Shown here: positions 24,643 through 40,759 of the stretch, piece after piece
Layout: every line of letters starts with the position of its first letter
Position numbering within the stretch: position 1 is the stretch's first letter
Assembly: GCF_036417845.1 (NCBI RefSeq)
Contig: NC_090014.1
Coordinates: 562,253 to 626,252, forward strand
Direction of reading: 5' to 3'
Source: Apteryx mantelli
Lineage: Eukaryota > Chordata > Aves > Apterygiformes > Apterygidae
Length of the DNA stretch: 64,000 nucleotides
Program-made: the position numbers and the translations under genes
Notes under the pieces: model-generated
Seen by the model: only the letters and a program-made list of their open reading frames with translations
What the model was told of the DNA's origin: nothing
The model's database searches: none

Positions 24643-24950
24643 ATGAAGGGCGAGACCCCTGTGAACAGCACCATGAGCATCGGGCAGGCCCGCAAGATGG
24701 TGGAGCAGCTGAAGATCGAGGCCAGCATGTGCCGGATCAAGGTGAGCTACAGCGGGCTGGCAGGGGGGTGTGGGGGGGTACGGAGAGGCACCCCACGGCG
24801 CTCACGGCCCCCCTGCACCAGGTCTCCAAGGCCGCCGCCGACCTGATGACGTACTGCGACGCGCACGCCTGCGAGGACCCACTCATCACGCCCGTCCCCA
24901 CCTCTGAAAACCCCTTCAGGGAGAAGAAGTTCTTCTGCGCCCTGCTCTGA
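24643..24950 (+). CDS. GNG3: G protein gamma-3 subunit
   Basis: Gamma subunit of neuronal heterotrimeric G proteins; pairs with G-beta at the plasma membrane. Exons 24643-24741 and 24822-24950 give 75 residues that read as nearly identical to human GNG3 (start [20 protein letters not shown]). The helical beta-binding region covers residues 12-50. The C-terminal CALL is a CaaX box for geranylgeranylation. Poly(A) signal at 25187-25192. It is divergent from BSCL2, as in human, with a minisatellite-rich spacer and intron in between. Confidence 0.97.
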
Positions 24951-25391
24951 GCTCCGCTGGGGTCCCCCCCTGTGCCCCACGCCGGGGGGGGGAGGGGGCT
25001 GCCCCACCACCCGGGGGTCCTGCCCCACAGCCAGGGCCCAGCCACCCCCCCCTTATTGAGCACAAGAACAAACCGGCGGGAGATGCCGCTCGGGGCCGGT
25101 GTCAGCGCTCCCGGGGGGGCAGCATGGGGCCCGGCCCCCCCCCCCTTCCCCCCCCCCACAACAGCAGCAGGAGGCTCCACAGAGAAAATAAACCCTTGCT
25201 TTTATCACAAGATCTGTACAGTGAAAATGTGAGACGCAGAAATGCCCGGAGAGGGGGGTGAGGGGGAGCCGGGGGCCCTGTGGGGTGCAGGGACAGGGCC
25301 CGGCCCTGGAGTGTGGGGCAGCCAGCAGCAGCGGTGGTGGGGGGGAGGGGACGGAAGCGGCTCCTGGCGCCGTCCGGCCCCGCGGGACCCC
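24951..25391. other. Overlapping 3' flanks of GNG3 and the ADSS gene
   Basis: The GNG3 poly(A) signal (AATAAA, + strand, 25187-25192) lies beside a minus-strand GATAAA at about 25200-25205, the only near-consensus signal for the ADSS gene. The two mRNAs therefore probably overlap tail to tail by a few bases. Confidence 0.5.
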
Positions 25392-28597
<3,206 letters not shown>

Positions 28598-28624
28598 GTG
28601 CGCCCGCCGCCCCGCGCGCTCGCG

Positions 28625-28840
28625 CCCAACATGGCGGCGCCCGCGCCGGCTTCGCCCCGCGCCCTGCCCACTGCCGCCATGGCGCCCGCCCCGCGCCTGC
28701 GCGCCGCGCCGCCTGCCCCAAGATGGCGCCCCCTAGGCCGCCCCCCAAAATGGCCGCGCGCGGGGCGGCCTCCCCGCCAGCCTCCAAAATGGCGGCGCCC
28801 GGCGGGCACTTCCCTGCCAGGAGACAAAATGGCGGCGCGG
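28625..28840. promoter_or_regulatory. Cluster of YY1-type AANATGGCGGC sites at the ADSS promoter
   Basis: At least five motifs on + (near 28630, 28722, 28748, 28787 and 28827) and one on - (near 28676) match or nearly match the YY1 core AANATGGCGNC. They sit within about 200 bp upstream of the ADSS start codon, in CpG-rich sequence. Confidence 0.65.
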
Positions 28841-28959
28841 GGTCGGGGTGGGGGAGCAAGGGCCGAGGCCCGGCGGCCGCTGTGTCACCTCTCGGGTCCC
28901 CGTGGCACGCTGGCCCCTGCCCACCGTGGCAACGGCCACCGCGTCACCCCCGGGGCAGG

Positions 28960-29295
28960 AACAGTGAGGCAACACCAGGGACACACCTCCCCAGACAAGG
29001 CCCCACTGGCACCAACATGGTTGTTGTCACCTTGGCAACAGTCCATTCCACAGGCCACCCCGGCCCTGGGGCCATCGCCATCACTGGCCCTCAGGGCCTG
29101 TCCCCACAGCCATCGCTGGCCCTTGTGACCACTGTCAGCCCCTGGGGCCCGTCCCCGCGGCCATTACTGGCCACCATAACCCCTGCTAGTTCCTGCATCC
29201 CACAGCCATTGCCGGGCCCATAGCCTGTCCCTGTGGCCATCGGGGCCATCGCCAGCCCCCAGGCCCCATCCCCGCGGCCATTGCCGGCCCCCTCG
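28960..29295. repeat. Minisatellite between ADSS and HNRNPUL2
   Basis: Imperfect units of about 45-55 bp built around GCCATYRCTGGCCCY and CCTGTCCCCRYGGCCATTGC. No gene is recognisable here. Confidence 0.65.
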
Positions 29296-29359
29296 GCGCC
29301 CCCAGAGAGACACACAGAGCCAGGGAGGCAGCGCGGCGAGCGCGGGAGGTGAAGTCAAG

Positions 29360-32040
29360 CGAATGGTTATTTATTCTAAAAATGGAAGCTATCGCCTACA
29401 TTTGCCAGAGCCCGAAGGGAAGGTACAGGTGTAAACAACCACACAGTTACATGTTCAATGGCAAAACCCTTTTACTGGCCACTGCGAAACGCTTACAGTT
29501 CGTAAAAACACGGACAGCCTCCGCGGGGCTCCCCCACGCTCGCCCTCTACAGCAACTAAGACATACAATCATGAAACACTAAACAGGTCTAGAACAGGCT
29601 GCAGTTCCTCAGTTACCATTTAATAAGATTTTTTTTTAAGGTTTTTTTTTATTTAACAAAAAAAATGTGCAGAAAAAAGACACCTACCGAAGTCGCTAAG
29701 ATCTCTTGGTCTGACAGACAACGCTGTGGCAGTTCTAGTTTATCCCCAGAAAAAATTTTTTTTATTTCATTTTTGTTTTATTTAAAAAGGACTATATAGC
29801 TTCAAAAGTTATTTCTGTTAACTGTGACAGCCCCCCCGCCCCTCCCTCCCCGCCGCCTCCCGAAGTGGTTCCCGCGCTCGGCACCGGAGAGGCCGGGGCC
29901 GCTCCCGCCGGACAGCGCAGCCCCACCGCGGGTTAAAAAAAAAACCACCAAGCATCGGACCCCCCCCCTCCCCGGCGACCGCGCAGCTCCCGTTCTGCCT
30001 CTCCCCTGCCCCGGGGGCCCCCCGCAGTCCCCACCTCAAGAGTCGTTTGTCACTAGTGGCCTGAAGCGTTGAAAATACCGGTTTGCTTTGTTATAAAAAC
30101 GGTCACACACTCGCACACGTCCAGACACACGCAGCGGCCGGAGGCAGGCGAGCCCCAGCGTGCCCCGCGGCAGCGCCCGGGAGGGAGGTGGGGGCATGGG
30201 GACACTGGAGCCAGGGGATGATTAAAAAAAAATAAAAAGAAAAAAGAAAAAAAAGAGACCCAATTTAAAAGCAAAAATTAAAAGTGTTTGAATTTCAAAC
30301 AGTGAATCACACGAGGAGTGGGGGGAGAAGGTGGGGGGTGAAGGTGGGGGGTCTCCAGGCCCCGAGGGAGCAGGACCGGTGCCCAGCCGAAACCTGGGAA
30401 CGACACCCTTCCGCTTCCCACGGGGGGGCCGCCGCTCCCTGGGAAATGGGCCATGCTCCGTGGGGAGAGGGGTGAAAAGCAAACTGAAGCCAAAGAGACC
30501 GACACTAAGGATCCTCGGATCCTCACTGGAGGAAAGGCACCTCCCTCCCGCCCGGGTTAACCCCCTGCCTGTCACTGCCATGCTGGTGCACACGGACGCC
30601 CTGCGAAGCGGCTGCCCTCCCACCCGCCCCACAGAGCCCCCCAACAGCTTTTTAGCGCCAGAGCACCCGAAGCTGAGGGGTCACAATCTCCTTCAGCTCC
30701 CCACGTAGGTCCCCTCCGCCCCAGGATCAGACAGTGTCAGAAATTCAACACTACATCCCCACCCCCCGCAGCGACGGGGAGGGCACGATGCGCACACACA
30801 CTCACCCACTTCAGGCCGGTTCGCTATCACACTCAGTCGCCTTCCTGTGTTTCCTATATACACGCTCTAGCAGTTTATCAAAACCCCGGGGCACATGGAG
30901 AAGTGTGCCCACTTCGTACGGTATAAAATTGTCACTATTCTCAGCACTATCTCCTCACAGGTGAAGGTTACACACTGCACAGGTTGCCTATATACACATG
31001 ACGCTCTAATGAAGAAAAGATCCTGCAGAAACCCTGAGAAATGTTCCTTCTCTTCCACTAAAGAGGACAGACAACTATACAGAGATGATTCAGCACCTGG
31101 CCTAGCCAGCCGGCCTTGGAGGGACCCACTGTCTCACCAACGCGGTCAGCTTCGGCCAGGGAAGAACGAGAATTTAGGGACTGGCAAACCAAATTCCTGC
31201 GCTTCCTTCTGCCAAAAAAAGAAACAAACAACAAAAAGACGAGGTCCCAATTCCACTTACAAGCTTTCAGGGAAATTTAATAGCAAGTGGGAGGGTGAAG
31301 CAAGCTGTGCAGCTTAAACTGCAGCTTCTGGCCCAGCACATTACATCCTGCAACCTCTCCAGGACAAGCCAAACACAGGGACATCCAATCCTTGGATTTT
31401 GCTGAGGCGGAAACAATCTCTTCTCCACCCAAGTCTGATCAGAGCCCCCCAAAAAACACACATGCACACACACGCGCACGCCACCCCTCACCCCAAAGAC
31501 AGATCGGCAAAGGATTACCTGGAAGGAAATTAGATGTTGCAAGTGAAGGATTAGAGTCAACAGTTAATATCGCCTGCCCACCCCAGCGCAGCCCACCCCC
31601 CCGGGACACCGGTCCCTCCATCCTCGCTCGTCTGCACCTCCCCGGTTCTTACATGTTCAGTTCCCATCATTGAGCGCGTCTTGCAAACCCTGCTCCTCCC
31701 TGTCCGGCTGCCAGTCCAGCTGCTCTAGGATGTTGTTAAAGGGTACGTAGTTCTCCTGCCCAATCACAGGGTACAGGACACGCAGCGCTAAGTGCTGCTC
31801 TCTCTGCGCAAACATTTTGATTACAAATATCTAACTAGGTTTGAAATGTTTTATAGAATAAGACAATATTCTTTTCAACAAACTTTAAAAAAAAATTTAC
31901 AGTTTCTTTTTTTTCCTCCCCCCTCCCCCCACCGCTGCTCTCCCCCCAACAGCCCTGTTTCCATTGGTTGTGTTTTGGGAAGTGGCAGACACCTCCACAA
32001 GATTCAGCTGCTTGGCTGAAGGGTGCAGACGGCTGGGATT
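29360..32040 (-). other. Long AT-rich 3' UTR of HNRNPUL2
   Basis: Follows the HNRNPUL2 stop directly. Minus-strand AATAAA at 29370-29375 is the best distal poly(A) signal. Several A/T tracts occur at 29620-29800 and 30220-30290. Composition contrasts strongly with the GC-rich neighbours. No other gene is seen. The boundary rests on the signal position only. Confidence 0.6.
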
Positions 32041-35000
32041 TCACCGGTACCCTTGGTATCCATAGTAGTTCCTGTAGTATCGGTCTCTGTCTTGGTAGTA
32101 GTTCTGCCACTAGAAGGAGAGAGAAGCAGGGAGTGATTAACAGGGTGCTCTGTCGGAAGGAAAAAAACAACACAACATGCAGTGCTAGCACTGCGCATCC
32201 GCCACCTCTCTCCTCAGTGTCCTAGAGCCAGGAGCCCCGCCCTGGCCCTCCTGCTAGCAGCCGCTAGCGCAAGGAGTGCGGCAAGCGGTCAGGCTTGCTG
32301 CTGGTGCAAGACAAGGGACAGGAACCACACGATCCCCAGGAAGGAACAACCACGGCACAAGGCGGTGGCAAGGCACGCCAACAAACTAGGCAAGGGGCTG
32401 CACTTAGAGCCATTACCTCCCGGTTGTACTGCCTGTAGTAATCTCGGTATCTGTTGTACTCATAGTCACGTCCGTAGAATCTGTCGTAGTCCCCTCTGTA
32501 TCGGTCATAGAAGTTGCGGTAGCCCTACAAAGACAGGAGCGGTCACCAGCGCGCAGAGAACACACGCTGCCTAAGAGCCGAGCCCCGGGCGGGCAGAGAC
32601 GGAGAGGACATCGCACTGCACAGTGCTTTGCTTTGAGTGACAAAGTCCCTCCCATGCTGACCTAAGAACCAGACCTGCCATGAGCCAGGCATCCCAAGAG
32701 CTGGCTCTTCCCTGTGGAGCAGAGTTCACAGGCATTTACGGACCCAGATTCCCCTTCCCAGCCTGCCCTCTGGTTTAGTGCGAAGTTATGCCAGGCGCGT
32801 GGGTCCCTTGGCCAAAAAACAGGGCTTTGCACTCACTCCTCGATTTCCAGGCTGTCCCCAGTACTGCTGCTGTCCGTAGACTCGATTGTCGTAACCTCGA
32901 CGCTGCCCACCAACTGGAAAAGAAAACAGGCCAAGCGTCAGAGTGCTGCCCGGCACAAACGCCAGCCAGCGCTGGCACAGCTTCCAAGCGGTCTGGTGAC
33001 CCTGCAGCCCCCCAGAGGCAGACGCTGGCAAGCAAGCGGCAAGGGCAGAGATCGGAAGAGCAGACTCCTGCACACAAACGGATAGCGCTGGACCAAGGCT
33101 GCATCCCGCCTGCAAAGCTACAAGATGCAGGGAACCCCAGCAGCAAGTCATTTATTTCAACGGCTCTCTAGGAAAAGGAGAGAGCAGCACCTGCAAAGGA
33201 GGAGCACAGCATGGGAGCACCAGCCGGTACTAAGAGAAGGAACATATTAATGGAACAGCTCCATATGGGAAAGAGGTGGTGAGCACAACTGATGCTACAA
33301 CTAGACACTACTTTGTGTGGGTACAGACCTAAAGGAAGTAAAAGTAAGGCTAAGTCGGCTCGTCAGGGAGAATTACCAACGAAGAACAGAAGAACCGCGG
33401 GGTGATCCTTAAGCCTGAAAGGGAAGGGACGCTGGGACAGGATTCAAATCCAACTAATGCAGTGGGCAAAGCCATCTCCAAGCAGCAAGACACAGAACAG
33501 AGGCAAGTGTTTGCATCAGGTGGCAGCAGCTGAAAAGACTAACCCACACACAAACCACGGAGGACATAAGGGCCCAAGAGAAAGGGAAAACTGGAGTGGG
33601 AGGAGGGAGAGTGCTGCCAGCTGGTGGCACAGAGCCCACACCTAGAGGCTCAGTCCTCCTCTCCGGTGCCAGCAAGGAGGAAGATCCCAATACGGGACCG
33701 TGCCAAAAGCAGCCACAGTAACCCCAAACCAGGCGGCCGCCCTCCCGGTGCCACAGAGCCTCACCATAGCCCTGGCCACGGTTGCGGTTCTGGCGGTTAC
33801 GCTTGTTGCGGTTATTGCGACGGTTTGCCCGTTTCTCAGAAGGGGGGAGCAGTTTTCTGGCCTCCTCCTTGTATTTGGTGACCAGAGGCTGGGCCTCCTC
33901 CTTTGTGAGCTCTCCATAGATGACTTCGTCTAAGTAGTCGTTCTTCTCTGGCAGAGAGTAGTTAGCTGCAGTGAAATTGAAAAGAGAAAGTCCTTGATGC
34001 AACAGCTGCTTTCCTCCGTTTCCCACACAAAGCCCATGCCCAAGCCCAATTGCTTTTGCTGCTGCTGAGCCCGAGGGCAGAGCTAGCCGGTTTCGCAGGC
34101 ATGTCCCCAGAGGTGTCCACAAGCCCACCTTTCATTTCCAGCATCACTGACTCAGGGACATCCTCCCCTTCAGCCTCTTTCCTCAGCTCCAGCCTCTTCT
34201 TCCAGTCTTCTTCGTTGGGAACAATCACAACCACCTTGCGGGAGAAACCTTTGAAGGCAAGCAGCTTCCGTCGCTGCCCAGAGTTGTACACGTTACACTG
34301 ACAGAAGGAAAGAAACGGGTTTTAGCAATACAAGGCCTGGTGACGGACCCAGGCGGGGGCCGCCTCCGCATGTCCCCCCACACAAAGACCGCATCTGTGG
34401 CTAGCCTCTGGCAGGGCTGGTCACACAGTCCCCGGGGGCTGCGAGAATACCTGGTCAAGAATGAAGTTTCTTTTGGCTCTGGGAGCAATCTGAACCAGCT
34501 TGCTAAGGCACTGAGCAGCTTGCTGGATTAACAGGTCTCTGCTCTTGGCATCCATCTCTTCAACCTCTGGGCCTTTCGTCTGCCACAAAGAAAAGCAGAG
34601 ATGAATCAGTGAGAGATGCTTCAAAAAAAAAAAAAAAAACACCGCACGCTCCCCCTTCACTAGCTCCAGAACCCCCAGGAAGGTCTGTCCAGCGCTGTTC
34701 CTGCAGGGAGGCCATTCAGAGCAAAACTGCTGCTCTGCCTCCTGCTTTCTCCCTTCCCAGCTTGGAGGGTGAAACCTGCAGCCTGAGGTCCCTGACAACT
34801 TTAAAAGCGGAGGGAAACACCCCCCCCCCCTTTTGGCTCTCAAAGACAAGGAGCCCAGCCTGGGGCCTTTGCTACAGCACCAGGCAGTCAGATGCACTTC
34901 CAAACAGGGCTCGGTTAGGCAGCCACTGCTTTCTCAATGCCCAGCCAGGCTGCCCCATTCTGGGGGGGTCCTAGGGGCGGCAAGCGCTTACTCTCATTTG

Positions 35001-38000
35001 GTGTAGAACAGTCTCTGTTCCCAAGATGTTGTATCGCTTCTCTCGGTTCTCCTCAGTGTGTTTTTGTGCCCACTGGGTCTTCCCTGACCCCGGCAGCCCA
35101 ACCATCAGCAACACCTTAGGGAAAATAACAGCCAGAGGTGAGATGAGAGGCAGAGCAGCTCCGTGGAGCAGCCAGCCCGCGAGACTGTGAAGCATGGCCA
35201 CAGGCCAGGCACGCTGCTGGGCAGACGTGCGGCATCACAGCCCAACCCAGGCTGCAGAACCTGCCGAGGGGCTCTGCAAGTATTCCTGCCAGGCAGCGGG
35301 GCAGAAAGCAGTGCCTTACCTCGCACTCCTCTGTCGTTTTGGGGGGAAGCGGGGTGCGCACTCGGTCCTCGACTGGGACAGCGTGAATGAACATGTAATC
35401 CTCAGGAACGGGGAAGAAGGGCTCTTCCTTCTGACCGAAGTTCAGTTCGACCACGCAGTTTTTGCACAGCACATGGGGCAGGAGGGCTCTGTCAGCAAGG
35501 GATTCCTTGCTGATCTGAAAGGCCAACCCCACATCTTCCCCGTTCTTGGAGAAGGACAGCTCCACCAGCTCTTCGTTCTCGAAGTTCTACATAGCAAAGA
35601 ACATAAGGCACTTGTCGCTGGAGAGCCCTTGCAGTCTCCTCCTGCACCCTCTCTCCATCGGGGTTTTCCATCAGCTATTTCCTTGTTACATTTCCTTTCC
35701 TTTCCCTCTCCCCTAGATATCCACCCCCATTTTCATCTACTGCACTTACAGCAAAGCAGCCAATCACATCATTCTCCCCAAAGGGTTGGCCAAACTCCTC
35801 AAACTGCCCATTTTCGGCCTTCAGGCCTCGTCCATCGTAGCCATAAGAAAACTCATCCTCCCCTATGAGAGGACAGCAGGTGTTAGACACAGGTCTCCAC
35901 ACGCTACAAGAGCAGTACAGAGCTGTTCACGGACCCGTGCTTTGCAGCTTTGTGATGTCTCTAAGCTTACAAGTGATGTGACAAGAAAGAGAGCTCCATT
36001 ACCCAGCTGTGAGTGAGAGAAGTCCACAGACCATCCAACGCGAAAGAGGGGGACCTCTGTACTGCCCTCCTTCATGGGGAGGTACTGCGTCACCTGTGGA
36101 GACCAGAAAGGAGTTGGTCAGTTGATCGGCTGCAGAGGGGAAAGTCAGGATACAGCCTAAAGGACACATTTCAGCTGTTACCATCAGACACTAACGCAGC
36201 TTTCTAAACCTGTTCCGTAGGAAATCAGCTGGGTGGAGAGTTTAGTACAGAGGACGGACCACGTAAGGATGACAAGCATCCAAACTGCAAGTAGAGAGGT
36301 CATATAGTCTTGCAAAGTGCCAGAAGGGAGCAGTCACATATCATTTTCCCCCTAGATTTAGGACAGGACTCTTGTAACCCCCTCCAAGATACAGGGAGGA
36401 CCTGTGTCAACAACCCCAATACTTTACACCTAGAATTTGTTCTCCTCACATATGCGCACACTCAAAGAGCAGCACAATTCAGGCCACATAGGCCATGTTA
36501 AGTCTGGCTCCGGACTTCCACAGACACAGATACGATGCTACCCTTGACTGCAAGCAGATTGGTTGTTTCCAGGAGTCTCTTTTTACCCTGTATTTTCACT
36601 CTTCCCTCATCTCCATGCTGCCAATACCAAGTATTCTCGTTTCCCAATTTGCAGCAGCTTCAAACACACCACCTCACAGACTGAAACCCCACCAGGCGCC
36701 AGAGGTACAAGAGAACTTCTATCCCAGTGACCAATCTCTACCACAGGCAGCCACCCCACCTTCGCCTCGAAGCAGACTCTCCCCTTGGTCACTCCATGAG
36801 TGCTCCTTGCTCCAGACCAAAGGGAAGGGAATTTCTCAAAGAAGAGAGGCTGTCCCCCGTAGCGATCTTTGCTGGCTTTAAAGTGGAGGTCAGAAGTATC
36901 TGTCAAAGAAGAGATCAGTTTAGACTAAACCACTGTCATCCAACCCACTGAAAGGGCATCATAGTCAAGCAGCATGGATCACAACCTACATACATCCAGA
37001 GGGAAGCCAACTAGTCCATTTTTGAACTTTCCTAATCAGTTAATATTGTTCTCTGTTACAGCTATTGGCTGGCTTTGAGGACAACACAATGCTATTCTAC
37101 AGACACTACATTTGTCCATCCGCCCCAAAGCATGCCTTGGGTTACCCCAAAGAACACTAGCAATTTAACACGGAGCAGCAGAACAGTTTCACACAAACTC
37201 AGTCCTCTGGTGGCTTGTAGCAACAGCAGAAGCATACGCTCTCAGCCACTGTGACAACCATTTCCTCCGAGTTGCACCATTTATAAATACATCCCAACTT
37301 GATATGAGTAAATTCAGGTCTATGTTCCATGTACATACATGTGTCCAGGATGACAACAGTTTCATCATCTTCTCCTTCTCTCGGTTCTTCTTCTGGCGGT
37401 GGGGGAGACTTGGACCTGTACAATTAGAAGAAGGAAAAACAAAAAAGTGAGATGGTGCACGCAGAACAGAGCACAAAGAATACAGTCAACAGCAGACTGT
37501 AAAAAAAGACCTGTTGCCTTCAAACAGCAAACCCACCTCTGTCACATCCCCATATTTCTGGCAGGTTTATTTAACCAAGCCATCAGATCAAATAAGCCAA
37601 TTATCATCTGGAACAGAATCTGGACTTCCAAAGAGAAAAGGGCAAAGGATTTGCCTTCTACTCACCGACTGTTGTAAGCCTCCTCTCGGAATTCATAATA
37701 AGCACGTCCATGCTCATCTTTTTCATCGCGTTGTCTCTTAACTCCTCTTCGCTCTCCGTCAGAGCCTGCTGGTTTTGACTTGTCATCTTCATCCGCTGGG
37801 AGAGGCAAAAAAGCATCAGCATCTTTTACTGACTCAAAGTGGCAAGATCTACAGAATTCATCATCAAAGTCCCGTAACTTCCACCTGTCTCACACACCCC
37901 CTTCTTGGAGTGAAACACATCTGCAAAGCACCAGTGCCTTGAAGCTTCCGTAAAGATTAATTATTCCACTTTAAGAAGGGGTTGAAGTAAGGTCTTCAAC

Positions 38001-40759
38001 TTAAGTGACCGATATGCTAAAATCGGCACAGCCAAGAGTTTGTAACACAGACTCTTCGCTGTGCACCCATGACACTTCAGTTGAATTGTCTCTGCCATTC
38101 TCCTCTCTACAATCATTTTCCCTTTTGTTCATGAGGATCTTCCACAACACAACTTGGAAGAACTCCACATTTCAAAAGTAGAATGTAATGCTGTATAAAC
38201 TAACCCTGCCAGGGGTATCCAGGAGCAGATGAACCTGAAACCCTCCGTAACTTTATTTTAAAGCTAGTTAGCCTTGAAGGCAACAGCTGTTCCAGTATCT
38301 CCAATCAATAATGCAGATACATGCTAGAAAGCATTAATATTCTTCGAAGAAAATAATTTTGCATTTAGATTTTCACCAAACATGACAAAACTTGGGTTCA
38401 ACGTCCACTAGTTAAATAATAACAGTGAAGCCAAAACCACTAGCAGGGCAAAGAACTAATTAAGTGCTCAACAGCAATATTCCATGCTTCTCTTGTAAGC
38501 CCTGAACCAGCAGATAAAAGCAAAGTCTCTCAATTTTAGCATTATTTGACAAATACAAGAGAATATCATCATCTAACTTGCAATTATATGTGCAGGTTCT
38601 ACATTTTCCTTCTTTTCCAAGGCCTGGAAGCAGGAAACTTTCAGTTCTGGAACTAGTGGTATTTCAACAAGTACTTTTGCTTTAGCCTCAGTAAAATCAA
38701 TGGGCACACAGCAGCAAAAGAAATCATGCCTGCAAGCCAGCTTTGCAGCCACACATGCATGTTTTCTAAAAACAAAAACAACAAAACCCAAAAGCCCCCC
38801 AAATTAAAAAAAAATCCCCTGTTGTAACAATACCAGCTATCTTCTCGAAAGGGAGTTTGTTTTTTTAGTAAGTCATAAAAACAAAACAGTCATAAAAGGA
38901 AGCCAGATTATGCCACACTTTCTAAGCAAGTACTTTCATTTACCATTTGCATTTGACATTTCATGACTTCCTAACGACCAAAATAGAGGGAAGCAATTAT
39001 AATAAATTATTTTTTTGTAAACAAGCATCTCCAGCAAACTTCAGGCGTAACTTTTTACTGCTTATCGTTAGAAGCAATTTCTTTTCCAAACAGCAACGAC
39101 CTGTTTGCTGCAAATATCTGAGAACAGTTTATGAGCGTTTTCCCTCGTAATACCTCTCAACTCGGCATCACGTAAGACGAACTGTTTCCTATTTTCATTC
39201 TGACTCACTGAAACTAGCAACTCACTCAGAGGAGGGAGTTGCACTGGCACCTAGAAGTGTTTTCAGTTTCAACACTGATCTCTTTATTTTACGGTTTCTA
39301 AGCGACACAATAAAGAGCAAAGCCACAAAGCCTTGGGAATCACCTGGGGCCATGGCACATTTAACAGATTCTCAGCGACGGCCCCCCAAACCAGCCTGCA
39401 TCCGGGGGGGGGGGGGGGAAGGGCTCTGGAGACATCCATGGGGGAAAGGAACTCAGGCTGGAAACAACCCCCACGCACCGGGGTGGGTGCAAGCTTTGGG
39501 GGGCAAAGCTGCCTTAGTGGGCACCGTATACAAGACATAAAGGTAAAACTAGTTGGACCCACAACTCGTGTGGGTACACAAGCAAAACAAAGCGGATCCT
39601 GACCACGTATGGGGAACTTGCAGACTAGAAACAAGTTAGGCCTCCGAAACATTCAGGGCATCTAGACTAGACTGAAGGATGCGTGCAGACCTAGGTGCGT
39701 GTAGGGGATAGGGGGGCTTATACAGGCAATACATAAGATTTAGTGTGAGGCCCAGAGGGAGAAAACAGAAATATAACACGCGAGAAGGCGCAAGGCTGCG
39801 CTAACACGGTGCAAGAATGCACAGAGCGTGTGGAAGTCAGACTTGGTACGAGGGTCATGCAAGAGGTCCTCCACGCACAGGACCCAGGAAAGCGAGGCGG
39901 AGAGACGCGACAAAGACAACCCACGGATTGGACAGAGGCCCTGGACACCCAGGCCAGGCAGCAGGTCAGAGACATGAGCGCAGGCAGGAGGGGGCCTGGC
40001 CATGCGGGCACAGGGGAGGCAGAGACCAGGCGGAGGAGGGCAGGCAAGGGGGGGCCCTGAGAGGAAAAAGGCAGAAATCGGATAAAGTGGCGCAGAAAGG
40101 AGGGTCCCGGGCTGGGGTCCCGCCCGGGGGCGCGGAGGAGGGTCCTCACCGGCCTGCGCGCCTTCCTCCTTGGCCTCTGCGGCCGCGGCCTCGTCGCCGC
40201 TGGGCCCTTCCTCCTGCGGCCTCTCGGCGCCGTTCACGCCGCTGCCCTCGGGGCCTTCGGGCTCGGGCTCGGGCTCCGCCTCGGGCTGCTCCTGGGGCTG
40301 CGGCTGCTCCGCCGCCACGGCCGCCGCCGCCGCCTCCTCCTCCTCCTCTTCCTCCTCCTCTGGGGGGCCGGACTGGGCCGCCTCCGCCTCGTCGGGGGCC
40401 GCCGCCGCCGCCGCTCCCGCCGCCGCCGCGGCCGCCTCCTCCTCGTCAGCCAGCAGCGCTTCCTCGTCCTCTTCCTCCTCCTCCTCCTCCTCCTCTTCTT
40501 CCTCCTCCTCCTCCTCCTCTTCATCGTCGCCGCCGCCGGGGTGGTGGTGGTGCGCGGCGGGGCCGCCGGCCGGGCCCGCTTCGCCGGCGCAGGCCCCAGG
40601 CCCGGCCGCGCCGCCTTCCTCAGGCCCGGCCGCCAGCATCTCGGCGTCCAGGGCCTCCTGCAGCCGCTGCGCCAGCTCCACCTTGAGGCCGCGCGAATCC
40701 AGGCCGCGGCGGCCCAGCTCGGCCCGCAGCTCGGTCACCTTCAGCCGCTTCACGTCCAT
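32041..40759 (-). CDS. HNRNPUL2: Heterogeneous nuclear ribonucleoprotein U-like 2
   Basis: Nuclear RNA-binding protein linked to RNA processing and DNA end resection. Fourteen exons: 40150-40759, 37666-37795, 37339-37415, 36760-36899, 36003-36093, 35750-35862, 35320-35586, 34992-35114, 34451-34579, 34129-34297, 33765-33965, 32837-32913, 32417-32524 and 32041-32109. They give 767 residues (human 747). An N-terminal SAP domain ([21 protein letters not shown]) is followed by a Glu/Ala-rich stretch with a run of about 20 acidic residues. Next is a SPRY domain ([11 protein letters not shown] ... [10 protein letters not shown]), then a P-loop kinase-like domain with Walker A GLPGSGKT, and a basic and Tyr/Gly-rich tail ending YYGYQGYR. 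Poly(A) signal candidate at 29370-29375. Confidence 0.97.
37796..40149 (-). other. First intron of HNRNPUL2
   Basis: At about 2.35 kb this is the longest intron in the window and is AT-rich through 37.8-39.3 kb. I see no exon or RNA gene in it. There is a 14-base G run near 39404-39418. Confidence 0.6.
40430..40530 (-). repeat. CTC/TCC trinucleotide tract encoding poly-Glu in HNRNPUL2 exon 1
   Basis: A GAG/GAA-rich purine tract on the sense strand encodes the uninterrupted acidic run of HNRNPUL2. It is coding, not a free microsatellite. Confidence 0.85.

Noticed and set aside
37190-37415. Extended frame past HNRNPUL2 exon 3 ([10 protein letters not shown]...)
   Set aside because: Donor GTATGT after the third codon position and the conserved LDT-YT junction show the exon ends at 37339; the rest is intron.
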